This document shows, piece by piece, positions 9,195 through 18,212 of a DNA stretch of 64,000 nucleotides (positions within the stretch are counted from its first letter, which is position 1; each line of letters starts with the position of its first letter). The notes beneath the pieces are model-generated. The model was not told the DNA's origin, searched no databases, and saw nothing but the letters and a program-made list of their open reading frames with translations. The translations under genes were made by a program, and so were the position numbers. The stretch is from Moraxella atlantae NBRC 14588 (GTDB lineage: Bacteria > Pseudomonadota > Gammaproteobacteria > Pseudomonadales > Moraxellaceae): positions 1 through 64,000 of the forward strand of contig NZ_BCUL01000003.1 in assembly GCF_001591265.1 (NCBI RefSeq), given 5' to 3'.

Positions 9195-9677
9195 TTATTC
9201 TCCCTCAAAGCCATCAAATACGGCAATATCTGCGACAGGTGCGTTTTCCTTAAAAGACCAAAGGCGTTGATAGACCAGTTTTCTATTGCTATCAACCTCA
9301 TATTGCATCATTTTCTCTGCCAAATGTGTTGGTTCATCATTTTGTGTCATTGCATAGCTTGTGATTTGCCATACATTTTTACCAATATAATCTAAGATAA
9401 AGCTCGTGCTGTCTCCATCATGCCATTCAGCATTTAAGGGAATTGACCGCCATTTGTAAGTATCTTGATATAAATGATGAATAAAACTGGTCTCTTGCAC
9501 CCAACCAGAAATATTGCCTTGATTTTCAATATAAGCCACTAAATCATTGATAGAATGAAATGTCTGTACTGTGGTTGTTAGTGAGATAGGCTTATATTTG
9601 CTAATATCAAATTTCACGTCTTGTTGGTTGGCAATCAGTGTTAAATCTGCCAATAACTTTTGAATATTGTTTGACAT
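9195..9677 (-). CDS. csx19: Csx19/TIGR03984-like type III protein
   Basis: A 160-residue acidic, mostly beta protein (SGWVQETSFIHHLYQDTYKW, then WRSIPLNAEWHDGD) that matches my recollection of the TIGR03984 (Csx19) family found in subtype III-D operons. Such proteins accompany Csx10-type complexes; their exact role is not settled. It is tightly packed between the double RAMP gene (3-base gap) and the large RAMP gene (2-base gap). Assignment rests on size, residues and neighbours. Confidence 0.6.
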   Translation of the reverse strand: MSNNIQKLLADLTLIANQQDVKFDISKYKPISLTTTVQTFHSINDLVAYIENQGNISGWVQETSFIHHLYQDTYKWRSIPLNAEWHDGDSTSFILDYIGKNVWQITSYAMTQNDEPTHLAEKMMQYEVDSNRKLVYQRLWSFKENAPVADIAVFDGFEGE

Positions 9678-9680
9678 AAA

Positions 9681-11084
9681 TTATTCCTCTGCCATCCATT
9701 GTTCTTTATTTGACCAAGTCACGCCTTGACCTGTAGCATCTAAAAATACACCCAAGCCACGACTGCCAGATGCTCCCAATGGTAGCCATCCATTCGCCAA
9801 ATCTTCTAAGGTTAAATCCAATGCCTTTTTGACGTTTGGTTCAACTGATTTTTTGCTATCCAAAATTTCAAAATTCACTTCAATATTACTTTGGTACAAA
9901 TCAGCTTCACTAAACAATGCACCGCTAATCACGCCAGCGGTATAGCGGTCAATTTTATTGTGAATCACTTCTTGGATTTTTTCATTATTTGGGGTTAAAT
10001 AAAAATCACGAATTGCCAAAATACCTGCTTCGCCTTCAACGTCTTCGTCTTTGGCATAACCAAATAAGGTTTTGACTGCTAGATTTTCATTGGTTTCAAC
10101 ACAATTACCATCTTCAACAAAGCAACCTGTTAAACAGTTATAATGATAGGCAATGCGATGCCGTAACGCTCCTTTAATTGCTGTGGCAGGCAAAATATAA
10201 AACTGCTCGGTAAACTTGCCCTTGTTATTTTCCCATGTGATTTTTGGTTCATGCATCGGCAATAAATCTGGATTTCGTTCTTTTACTAGTTTTTGTAGAT
10301 ATTGCTCACCACCACCAACACGCCAAAATGACTCCGCTTGTAATTTTAGATTTGCAGAAACAACAGGTAACACATCTTGTTCTGCGATATTTTTTAATCC
10401 TGTAAAATCAGCTCGGCTACGGTTACGTTGTCGATAGGCTTGAGCATCCGTTGCATTGGTTAAATCCCACTTTGCTTCATGAATTGCTTGGATTTTGAAC
10501 AAGCCATAACCATTTCTTGTTCCTTGTCCAAATCGCAAAGGCATATGCAAAAGTTTAATAAAGTTTTGCCATATCTGTTTTGATTCATCAGTATCGTCGC
10601 CCCAATAATGAATAACGGTACTGTAGCGTGTACCCGCAGGAATTAATGTGGTATCAAATTTACCACTATCATGAGTAACACCCTTGTCGTTTAACTGAAC
10701 ACGTTGCCGGACAATTGGTTTTGTGTCTAATAATTTATTTAATAACTCATCTTTTAATAATTTTTCATCAGACAACAGACCTTCTTGAGCGATATTTTGA
10801 CTATTATGTACAAGTCCCCAAGAGATATTAAGCCATGAACTTTGTCCGTCATCACCTTTTGCATAGCCAAATAGTTGGTTTGTAGCCTGCTCATCAAATT
10901 GTTTTTGATAGGCACTTCTTAACACACCTGCGATACTCGTTGCAGGTAGTGTGGGCAAGCCATTGGCATCTCTGACAACTAACGAATCGTGCGTCGTATC
11001 ACCAAATCCAGTATGAACAGCATGAGCACTTTGAGCTTCGAAAGTTACTTTTACCATATTAAAATAGGGACGTGAGCTAATCAT
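9681..11084 (-). CDS. double Cas7-like RAMP protein
   Basis: A 467-residue protein with two RAMP modules. The first has HTGFGDTTHDSLVVRD with D33 in the position of the Csm3 target-cleaving aspartate, PATSIAGVLR, and the glycine loop RFGQGTRNGYGLF. The second has FYILPATAIKGALRHR and ends with GASGSRGLGVF; it shows no obvious equivalent aspartate, and it carries several Cys (CLTGCFVEDGNC) that could bind zinc. Fused Cas7 subunits are typical of III-D and III-E-like backbones. Its start overlaps the csx10 stop by 4 bases. Confidence 0.88.
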   Translation of the reverse strand: MISSRPYFNMVKVTFEAQSAHAVHTGFGDTTHDSLVVRDANGLPTLPATSIAGVLRSAYQKQFDEQATNQLFGYAKGDDGQSSWLNISWGLVHNSQNIAQEGLLSDEKLLKDELLNKLLDTKPIVRQRVQLNDKGVTHDSGKFDTTLIPAGTRYSTVIHYWGDDTDESKQIWQNFIKLLHMPLRFGQGTRNGYGLFKIQAIHEAKWDLTNATDAQAYRQRNRSRADFTGLKNIAEQDVLPVVSANLKLQAESFWRVGGGEQYLQKLVKERNPDLLPMHEPKITWENNKGKFTEQFYILPATAIKGALRHRIAYHYNCLTGCFVEDGNCVETNENLAVKTLFGYAKDEDVEGEAGILAIRDFYLTPNNEKIQEVIHNKIDRYTAGVISGALFSEADLYQSNIEVNFEILDSKKSVEPNVKKALDLTLEDLANGWLPLGASGSRGLGVFLDATGQGVTWSNKEQWMAEE

Positions 11085-12697
11085 TTATCTGCTCCTTCTG
11101 CATCTTCTTTATTTAAACCTAGGCATACTTTTTCCCATTCATTTGACATACCAAGCACTGCCAACTCACCTATAATTTGTGGGAAATAGGATTCTTGTTT
11201 ATAGTTGGATAACTGTTTTAGCAAAAAAGTCCCTAGATTTTGATTGTCTTGAGTGTCAAAGGTTAGATCCCAACCACTATTTTTATATAATTTACCGCTT
11301 TGACGATTATCCGTTTCTTGTACATTTTTCACATATAGAAAACCATTCGTTTCATTTGCTAATTCATGCCACAATTTTGACGAATCGTTACGAAAGCGAT
11401 TTGCAAGCTCTTTTAACCCACCAAATTGTGTACGAGATGGGGCTTGTTGCCCTACCGATTCGAAGTTCGATGCATAGCGTACCCCATGAAAACGGCGAGC
11501 AGAGTTGATTTTTCCACCTAGTTGAGCAAAAATTTCATTCGCCAGTTGTTTGGGTTTTACACCAAATGCTATCGCATTGACACGTCTTGTTAAGGTTTGA
11601 ACAAGCTGAGTTTTAGGCTCTACAATTTCGGTTACTTGCCCGACTTGTTGCTTAGTGCTATTGTTGATCCAAGTTGGATAAGTTTGTTGTAATATCTCAG
11701 GATTGATTAAAACCTGCCCTAAGCCTTGTTCTGTGTATAAACCAATACCTTGCTCTAAGGTCTTAACAACTTCATCAAAATTCACATTATCAGGCAATTG
11801 GTAACGCAATACACTACCTTGTACAATTACTTGACGCTCTTTGTCATAGTGTTTGCGGTAATTATTAAAAATACTATAGCGACGTGTACGTACAAATGAT
11901 TTATCGCTTAGCCATTCTGTACCATCAGGCAACCCTAATTGTGCTGGTTTTGGTAATAGTGTGATTTGATTGTTATCCTGCAAGCACATATCACTTAATA
12001 ACCATAAGGTTAAAATTTTATCAGCTTTAGGTTTTTGGTTTGGTTTATTGTCAACCTTACAGATTTCCACCTTCCCAAATTGCGAACTACGAGAACGTCC
12101 AAGATGAGCCGTACCATCTAACGATTGGAGAATCTTTTGCCATAAACCATCGTTAATATCATCATCGGCTTGCACGCTAAATTGTAGTTGCTGTCCTTTA
12201 GATAGTGCCTCATAGCCAAATAACTGACCATTGGCAGCACGATTATGGTTTTTATCAATCGCAGTTTTTAAGGTTTGTTCTTTGATTGGCGTGATTTTTT
12301 GACCAAAACTGTTAATATAGAAATTTCTTAATTGAACTGGCTGACGGTTTTTCAATTCTCCATCAGTAATGTTTGAAACATCAAATACTTGACTAGCTAA
12401 AATATTTTTTTCTTCTAAGTAAGTTTCACCCTTAAAATTATGCAAGCTTAAGGGTACAGGATAGCCAATCTCATTATTAGATGTTGGTAATGCATTTAAA
12501 AAACGAATCTTTCCGCTATGAAATACAGTAAACGCATCTTCTTGCGAAAGTTCATTGTAAATTTTGCCTGCGACCAAACCTAAAATACTTGAGCCAGAGA
12601 TATAATCTAAGCTTTGGTGAGCCCCAGCTGTCGCGGCTTGCTGACTGATAATAACAGGCTGCTTTAAGTCAATAGTAAAAAATTGTTGTTTCATCAT
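11081..12697 (-). CDS. csx10: Csx10, Cas5-like RAMP of subtype III-D
   Basis: A 538-residue protein with the Csx10 features: N-terminal RAMP strand, DYISGSSILGLVAGKIY near residue 32, and the glycine/arginine loop HLGRSRSSQFGKVEI around residue 200. The second half has another RAMP-like region (FGGLKELANRF). Csx10 replaces the Cas5 subunit that caps the crRNA 5' handle. It lies between the single RAMP gene (11-base gap) and the double RAMP gene (4-base overlap), and is the main reason for calling the system III-D-like. Confidence 0.85.
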   Translation of the reverse strand: MMKQQFFTIDLKQPVIISQQAATAGAHQSLDYISGSSILGLVAGKIYNELSQEDAFTVFHSGKIRFLNALPTSNNEIGYPVPLSLHNFKGETYLEEKNILASQVFDVSNITDGELKNRQPVQLRNFYINSFGQKITPIKEQTLKTAIDKNHNRAANGQLFGYEALSKGQQLQFSVQADDDINDGLWQKILQSLDGTAHLGRSRSSQFGKVEICKVDNKPNQKPKADKILTLWLLSDMCLQDNNQITLLPKPAQLGLPDGTEWLSDKSFVRTRRYSIFNNYRKHYDKERQVIVQGSVLRYQLPDNVNFDEVVKTLEQGIGLYTEQGLGQVLINPEILQQTYPTWINNSTKQQVGQVTEIVEPKTQLVQTLTRRVNAIAFGVKPKQLANEIFAQLGGKINSARRFHGVRYASNFESVGQQAPSRTQFGGLKELANRFRNDSSKLWHELANETNGFLYVKNVQETDNRQSGKLYKNSGWDLTFDTQDNQNLGTFLLKQLSNYKQESYFPQIIGELAVLGMSNEWEKVCLGLNKEDAEGADK

Positions 12698-12708
12698 TGT
12701 TCCTTATG

Positions 12709-13362
12709 TTAGTCCTCAAACGTCACAATCACTTCCCCAAGCCCACGAGTACGATGAGCTCCTATAGCATCAATGAGAGGCAAGGCTTTTTCGATAATTT
12801 GCCATGCTGTATTTGATTCTAAGAATGCTTTTTGTTGAGCGATTAACTCGGATTCTAAGGCTGAAATTTTTAGGGTTAATTCGGTATATAACCGACAAGG
12901 TAAAGTAACCTCAATACCTCTTAGACTATTTTCAACAGCTGTTCCTGTCTCTGGATTGATTGCAGTGCTATAAAGCGGTTGATATAACGCTTGACGATAT
13001 TGAACTTTATCCGCTTGCTGTAAGAAGCTATACTCAGGTTCGGACAAAGTCGCATTGTCCACAAACAACATCCCTGAAAAAGTATCAAATCGAGTTAAAT
13101 CCTGACTTTCACTACCAAAAAGCAGTTCTTCAAAACTTTGACGTTTACCTGTAGGCAATACAAAGTCTTTGTACCAACCCCACGCTTCAGCACGACGCAC
13201 CGCATGACGCAACAAACCTTTCAGTTGTTTACCTGAAACGTAAGGTAACCCGTAATTATCTTTTAAACATACTGCATCAAGATGATAGCCTTCACCACGC
13301 CCACTACCTACGTGCCAATAGCCCTGAAAATCAAGTTTTAATTTTTTATCCGCACTACTCAT
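12709..13362 (-). CDS. single-domain Cas7-like RAMP (Csm3 family)
   Basis: A 217-residue RAMP. The N-terminal part reads WHVGSGRGEGYHLDAVCLKD, with D29 aligning to the catalytic Asp of Csm3, followed by LPYVSGKQLKGLLRHAV; the C-terminus has the glycine loop GAHRTRGLGEV. It should form backbone subunits that cut bound target RNA at 6-nt steps. Its ATG overlaps the cas10 stop (position 13362), indicating coupled translation. Confidence 0.9.
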   Translation of the reverse strand: MSSADKKLKLDFQGYWHVGSGRGEGYHLDAVCLKDNYGLPYVSGKQLKGLLRHAVRRAEAWGWYKDFVLPTGKRQSFEELLFGSESQDLTRFDTFSGMLFVDNATLSEPEYSFLQQADKVQYRQALYQPLYSTAINPETGTAVENSLRGIEVTLPCRLYTELTLKISALESELIAQQKAFLESNTAWQIIEKALPLIDAIGAHRTRGLGEVIVTFED

Positions 13363-15041
13363 TATGCAACCTCGCTGTTTTTATTTGATTTTCCAGCCTC
13401 TTTGGATACGGTGATTAGAGATAATAAGTCACCCAAGACGGTATGATATTTTTGACCATTCACTAGGCTAACGGGCAGATCTTTTTGCAAACCTCCAATC
13501 AACTTAGTCAAATCATTTTCAAACTGTATAAAGTCTTTTCTTTCTTTAGTTTCTTGTTTAGAAAGATTCACTTCATTTTTTTCAGCCAAATTACGCCAAC
13601 GACGATATACCTGTTTTGCTTGAGCAATATCTGCATGAATTAGTGTCGCTAGTTCACGCAGGGTTGTATCGTTGAGTGAAGATTTTGATAAATGCTGCTG
13701 TAAGCGTAATAAATCTTCAATATTAGCCAACTGTTCATGATGCTCATCAACCAAGTAAGCAGGTAGTGTTAAATCATAGGTTTGTTCGCCATGATCAGCA
13801 ATTTGCGTTTGTGCATACATGGTCTTAGCATCTTCTAAGATGCTGTCGTTAACTTTGTAAAAAGCAATACTAGAAGGAATTATTTCCACTTTATCTGTCG
13901 AATCATCAGATTTTTTATGACTACGTGAATAGTTTTTTGCCTGTTTACACAAATCTTCCGCCAAGCCATAGGCTCTATAAAATGGCTGTGATGCCTTCAT
14001 AAAGACGATACCAGCACAGGCAGTCAGATAATTCGGTAGTTTTTTGGCATTTTCAGATAAATTATTTTCTTCAAAAGCTTTTTTCAAAATAGCCATTTGC
14101 GTTTTACTGGATTCTTTAAAAGCTTTTAAAAAGGCATTGGTAAAATCAATAGCTAAATCCGCACGAACAATCACAGATAAATCATCACCACCAAGTACAA
14201 GTGGGCGTGCAGGTATAACATTGTTTTCATTACGATATTCAACCAATTGACTTTTAGTAGCAACTTTAGTTGCTTCAATCGTAGCGGTTGTAATCCCTTG
14301 TGAGAAGGTTTTGTAAAGTGTTTCATACGTCGTATCATTGGCTTCCTTGCAAGCATCATTCAAAAGACGTAAGATTTCGCCTAATCCATTACCGTCGGCA
14401 TGAATCAATCCCACTAATTGACGGCGACCAAGTGGAAAACGTTTATCATCTTTTGCATCCTTTTCAAAATTATTTGGAAAGTGTATTTCATTATCATCAA
14501 CAAAACGCTGTGTTAATGATTCACCATCTTTTCTCTTAAAATTTCGTAAAATTGATGTGGATAAATCAAGCGACTCTCTGCCAGAAGCTTCACGATTGCT
14601 ATGTTCAACAGCAGCTAAACCCGTTCTAGGACTACGTTCGGTAATTGGGCTAGCATTTGGTAGTTCAATTTGTACCTTATTACGTTCTTCTGCAAGTTTT
14701 TTAATACCTTTGCTAACGGCATCTTTTATTGAATCTGCTTCGCTCATGGCATCAACACGTTCTAGGCCTGGCAACCACTGTGCAGATGCAACTCGCCAGA
14801 CAGATTGGAAACGTAAAGCATCTTCTTTATTATCAAAAATAAGATAAAATACACCGCCTGCTATACGGGGTGTTTTTACTGTATCTTTTAAATGCAATGC
14901 TTCTAGTACTTGATTTACATAGCCTTTCTCGCTACAGATATAATCGATTAGTTCACTACCTGCAATCATGTCTTTAAGTTTGCCTGTTGCAAACAAAAAA
15001 CGTTGAATGCCACGGGCTTCGAATAAATAAGCATATTTCAT
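13362..15041 (-). CDS. cas10: Cas10, cyclase-competent and lacking the HD nuclease domain
   Basis: A 559-residue Cas10 (Cmr2/Csx11-like). It begins directly with the first palm-type region (IQRFLFATGKLKDMIAGSELID), so the N-terminal HD DNase domain is absent. LIHADGNGLGEI marks the insert near the first palm domain and LVLGGDDLSVIV (GGDD at residues 284-287) is the intact cyclase motif. It should make cyclic oligoadenylates on target-RNA binding but not cut DNA by an HD site. The C-terminal 200 residues are helical. Output therefore depends on the CARF effectors of the locus. Confidence 0.95.
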   Translation of the reverse strand: MKYAYLFEARGIQRFLFATGKLKDMIAGSELIDYICSEKGYVNQVLEALHLKDTVKTPRIAGGVFYLIFDNKEDALRFQSVWRVASAQWLPGLERVDAMSEADSIKDAVSKGIKKLAEERNKVQIELPNASPITERSPRTGLAAVEHSNREASGRESLDLSTSILRNFKRKDGESLTQRFVDDNEIHFPNNFEKDAKDDKRFPLGRRQLVGLIHADGNGLGEILRLLNDACKEANDTTYETLYKTFSQGITTATIEATKVATKSQLVEYRNENNVIPARPLVLGGDDLSVIVRADLAIDFTNAFLKAFKESSKTQMAILKKAFEENNLSENAKKLPNYLTACAGIVFMKASQPFYRAYGLAEDLCKQAKNYSRSHKKSDDSTDKVEIIPSSIAFYKVNDSILEDAKTMYAQTQIADHGEQTYDLTLPAYLVDEHHEQLANIEDLLRLQQHLSKSSLNDTTLRELATLIHADIAQAKQVYRRWRNLAEKNEVNLSKQETKERKDFIQFENDLTKLIGGLQKDLPVSLVNGQKYHTVLGDLLSLITVSKEAGKSNKNSEVA

Positions 15042-15054
15042 AATTTTATGTCCC

Positions 15055-16290
15055 CTAGTCTTTAAAGCTATCTATAATTGTTATATTGTCTGGGTTGATA
15101 TTAAGGAAAAAAGGCTCTCCTCTTTTATCTTGGGTCAATTCAAGTTTACTAGCCAATTCCAAACCTAATTTTTCTTCCAAATTAGACTTTAGGCGTGATT
15201 TAACGGTTTCAAAAAAACGCTTATCTACGTCTTCGATTATCTCATCATCCACCAAATTATCATTTAAAGGTGATAAATAGTCTTTCTTTTTCACAGCCTT
15301 TGACTTACTTTTGGCTGTTTTCATTTCCTTAACTTCAAATTCAAGACCCTTTACCTTTTTAACATCTTGATAGTATTGACGATATTCTTCTGTTAGTTGG
15401 GCAACATAACTAATTTCATCTTTCTTAATATCTTTACTTTTCATATTACCTGTTGGAGCAATGATTCCATTTCCACCTTGTTTGCGATTTTCTGCAAACC
15501 AATGTAACATTGCAAATTCACGGGGGGGTAACTTGAATTCAAATTTATTGTTAACAACTATTTGGTAGTTAGCTAAATCTATTTTTAAGGAAATAGTATT
15601 AAATGACTCATTGATTTGCTTAACAACTTCACTAAAAGTCTTCTGTTCATTTTTAAGCTGATGCTTAGTAGAAATTGCATCTCGCATTCTGACAAACGGA
15701 ATTTGAGCAAGCCAAACTTGAGCGTCTTTGGCATTTAAACGTTTATCGGTAAATTTTTGGGTGACAAAGTAGTCTGTGGTTGTTGGATAATAAAAGCCTT
15801 TTGCTGTTTCAAATTCACTGTCCACCAAAACATGCGACATTCTATCTTGGCTACGTCCATATAACGATAACGCATACCCAGCATAAAAGCCCATGGTCTT
15901 ACGACCACCTGCAATAGAAACGTGCAAGTTTACATTATCATCTTGGGTAAATTCACGCACCTTTTGGCAAATCATATCGGCAGCTAGTTCATTGTCAGCA
16001 GGTGTTTTTAAATCTTTTAGAGCAATGCCATCCTTGCTAATCACATGTAGGGATTCTTTGTCAAATTTGGTATGGGTAAGTACAGGATAATCGCTTTTTA
16101 GTTTTGCAAAAACCTGTTCATCAAACAATGTGGCACGAATTTGGTTCAAGCCATCTTCAGTGCTTAATACATGAATCTCATCAGGTATCCATTTATCAGT
16201 TTTGTTCGGGTCACATGCTAGTGCCCAAACGGTTTCAGTAATGATTTGAGGAGTCATGCCTGTGACTAAAAATAAAATGTTACGATTCAT
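15055..16290 (-). CDS. Cas_NE0113-type CARF protein
   Basis: A 411-residue protein starting MNRNILFLVTGMTPQIITETVWAL, with HVSIAGGRKTMGFYAGYALSL at about residues 125-145: the hallmark of the NE0113 (PF09623) CARF family, whose ligand pocket uses the AGGRKTM loop. Residues about 245-275 (LPPREFAMLHWFAENRK) look like a winged-helix segment, followed by a long charged, Lys-rich helical region. It is the first gene of the cas10 operon. It is either a cOA-activated effector or a cOA-responsive regulator; no nuclease motif is visible to me. Confidence 0.85.
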   Translation of the reverse strand: MNRNILFLVTGMTPQIITETVWALACDPNKTDKWIPDEIHVLSTEDGLNQIRATLFDEQVFAKLKSDYPVLTHTKFDKESLHVISKDGIALKDLKTPADNELAADMICQKVREFTQDDNVNLHVSIAGGRKTMGFYAGYALSLYGRSQDRMSHVLVDSEFETAKGFYYPTTTDYFVTQKFTDKRLNAKDAQVWLAQIPFVRMRDAISTKHQLKNEQKTFSEVVKQINESFNTISLKIDLANYQIVVNNKFEFKLPPREFAMLHWFAENRKQGGNGIIAPTGNMKSKDIKKDEISYVAQLTEEYRQYYQDVKKVKGLEFEVKEMKTAKSKSKAVKKKDYLSPLNDNLVDDEIIEDVDKRFFETVKSRLKSNLEEKLGLELASKLELTQDKRGEPFFLNINPDNITIIDSFKD

Positions 16291-16425
16291 ACAGTTACCT
16301 TTTTAAACATAGTTTTAAATTTATATTAAGTATTTGTTTTGATATGATTATTTGGTTTAAAGCCAAATAATATACTAGACAAACTAACATTATTCCACTA
16401 TTAAAAGTGTGGAATAATCATGTTT
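16291..16425 (-). promoter_or_regulatory. cas10-operon promoter region with two inverted repeats
   Basis: 135 bases of AT-rich intergenic DNA. Two perfect inverted repeats are present: 10-bp arms at 16389-16398/16409-16418 just after the kinase-like gene, and 9-bp arms at 16347-16355/16363-16371. The first lacks a T run. No AAGCTT-type element occurs here, unlike most other upstream regions of the locus. A definite -35/-10 pair could not be fixed. Confidence 0.45.
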
Positions 16426-17070
16426 TTAACTTGACTTTGCAATGATTGCTAAGATTTGTTCCAAAATAGCCAAGTAACCGTGACCATAGGTGTCAATGGT
16501 TATCCAATTTACCCTTTTACCAATTATCGATTCAGCTTCGCACGTTTGTAGCCAGTTTTTCACCCCTTGATAATTGGCTTTTAGCAACAAGACTGATTCT
16601 ATACATTCTTCGTGCAAGCCATAGTCACGCTGACGATTGGCATATCTATCGAGCAAAGTTTTTTCATCGCAATCAAGTTGAATAACAACGTCTGGAATTT
16701 TAATGACGCTTTCTTTTTGTCTGACGGCTTGATAATAAGCCAATGGCGACAAGCTATCATCAATCTTGTGCCAACGTACCGCAAGGCTTGTTATGATGCT
16801 ACGGTCACCCAAAATAATATCTGTCTGCCAATCAATGCAACTGGCATGGTAATTTGAGCGTTCGGCATACAGCATTTCTCGATAACTATCACAGTTGCTA
16901 TTTATTGCATATTGCATTTCTAACGGATGCTGTGAAGGCATAGGACGTGTTGGTGATAACACGGTATGGGTTTTACCATCTAACGGTAACGCTGATGCCA
17001 AAATGCTGTCTAAATGTGACACCATCGTTGATTTGCCCACGCCCTTAATGCCTTCAATTGCAATATACAT
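16426..17070 (-). CDS. P-loop nucleoside/nucleotide kinase-like protein (dTMP kinase-like)
   Basis: A 214-residue protein. The ATG at 17070 (MYIAIEG) is chosen because GGAG lies 5 bases upstream. Walker A is GIKGVGKST at the N-terminus; GDRSIITSLAVRWH resembles the DR(Y/F) substrate motif of thymidylate kinases and DRYANRQRDYG resembles their LID region. It probably phosphorylates a nucleoside monophosphate or a related ligand, but it is too divergent to be the housekeeping Tmk. It follows the GreA-like gene by 23 bases, in the unit driven by promoter 5. Confidence 0.75.
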   Translation of the reverse strand: MYIAIEGIKGVGKSTMVSHLDSILASALPLDGKTHTVLSPTRPMPSQHPLEMQYAINSNCDSYREMLYAERSNYHASCIDWQTDIILGDRSIITSLAVRWHKIDDSLSPLAYYQAVRQKESVIKIPDVVIQLDCDEKTLLDRYANRQRDYGLHEECIESVLLLKANYQGVKNWLQTCEAESIIGKRVNWITIDTYGHGYLAILEQILAIIAKSS

Positions 17071-17093
17071 CCAAGCTCCCATTTCATCTAAGA

Positions 17094-17621
17094 TTACGGC
17101 TTATAAGAAAAAAGCTGATTAATTTCAATTTCCCACACTTGATTGCCCAGCGTGAGTTCTTCAGAGATTTCACCAACGGCTAGCCCATAAATCGCTTTGG
17201 CAAGTGGGGCGTTGTAGCCGATTTGCCAAGCATTGACATCGGTTTCATCAAAGCCGACAATTTCCCAAGTTTCGTTTAGTTCTTCGTCAGTATTTAGGTT
17301 ATAACGGGTAATATTGACGACCGAACCGATGGCGACTTGCTCGATAGGACGATTGCCATCCATGATGGTCAACGGTTTGGCTTGAGCGATTCTATCGGTC
17401 AAGGTTTTCACCAAATGATTTAGATTGGCTTCCATCTGCTGCTGACGGTTAAACTCTGGATTGTCATGCCAGCCATCGCCCGATAATTCAAACGCCACTT
17501 GGCGATGTTCTCGCACTTCGGCGTATTCTGCTTGCTTGCGGGCTAGCATGGCTTTGAGATTGGCAAAGCCTTTTTCGGTCAAGAAAATGTCAGTTGGAAT
17601 GCTGTTTGACAGTGCATTCAT
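17094..17621 (-). CDS. GreA/GreB-like transcript cleavage factor paralogue
   Basis: A 175-residue protein with an N-terminal helical hairpin and a C-terminal FKBP-like half (AIGSVVNITRYNLN, ending LGNQVWEIEINQL). Gre factors insert a coiled-coil tip with two acidic residues into the RNA polymerase secondary channel; here the tip region reads GDGWHDNPEFN instead of the usual GDLSENAEY, retaining an acidic pair. The divergent tip and CRISPR-locus position suggest a specialised paralogue. RBS is GGAG 6 bases before the ATG. Driven by promoter 5. Confidence 0.8.
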   Translation of the reverse strand: MNALSNSIPTDIFLTEKGFANLKAMLARKQAEYAEVREHRQVAFELSGDGWHDNPEFNRQQQMEANLNHLVKTLTDRIAQAKPLTIMDGNRPIEQVAIGSVVNITRYNLNTDEELNETWEIVGFDETDVNAWQIGYNAPLAKAIYGLAVGEISEELTLGNQVWEIEINQLFSYKP

Positions 17622-17660
17622 GATGTCTCCAAAATAAAAATAGAAAGTTTAAGTGTTAAT

Positions 17661-17704
17661 AGCATAAGATAAACGATAAAAATTTTGCGGATTTATAAGC
17701 TTAT
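17661..17704 (-). promoter_or_regulatory. AAGCTT-palindrome promoter 5
   Basis: ATAAGCTTAT (17695-17704) is 28 bases upstream of TATGCT (17661-17666) on the minus strand, serving the GreA-like and kinase-like genes. It overlaps the stop codon of the upstream gene. Confidence 0.72.
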
Positions 17705-18135
17705 GGAAAAATCGCTTTTATTTCCGCTGCGTCCTGCTCATCAAAGAGATTTAATAGATGATGCAAGCAATCAATGGCTTGGTTGTTGATTGACAAAGGT
17801 GCTTGTTGCGATTTTTTTAAGCGATGTCGCTCATTTATCATCTGATTAATGGCAACATTAGCTTGCCATTGTTGGCAGATTTTTCGCAAGCTTTGGTGGG
17901 GTTTGAAGTCAGTCAAGGCATAACCCTGTTCCAATAGCAGAATACTGATATGACGAAACAGTCGGTCATACCCATTTAAAAATTGTTGCGAATTTTCCTT
18001 TAACTGACGTGAACGCAGTTTTTCTAGGCTTGATTGTTCAAGCTCAATCAATGGATTTGTGGTGTCCAAAGTAGCAATTTGCTGGTGGCTTAGTAATGTT
18101 TGCAAAGTAGCGGTGGGAATCGTTAAATGTTGCAT
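17701..18135 (-). CDS. hypothetical helical protein (144 aa)
   Basis: A 144-residue, predominantly helical soluble protein (LEKLRSRQLKENSQQFLNGYDRLFRHIS). No family recognised; the all-helical layout and size recall small type III accessory subunits, but no motif supports that. It follows the cupin-like gene by 77 bases and is probably co-transcribed from promoter 6. Its stop codon lies inside palindrome 5. Confidence 0.65.
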   Translation of the reverse strand: MQHLTIPTATLQTLLSHQQIATLDTTNPLIELEQSSLEKLRSRQLKENSQQFLNGYDRLFRHISILLLEQGYALTDFKPHQSLRKICQQWQANVAINQMINERHRLKKSQQAPLSINNQAIDCLHHLLNLFDEQDAAEIKAIFP

Positions 18136-18212
18136 AAAAACCTCATTGTTAAAGTAGAAAAAAGCTAAAATTAAATTTGCTGGTTTTGAGTACCCTAATT
18201 TGAGAGCAATAA

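Noticed and set aside
16389-16418. Hairpin before the cas10 operon as a strong terminator
   Set aside because: The stem is perfect but no T run follows on the minus strand, so it was described as an inverted repeat only.
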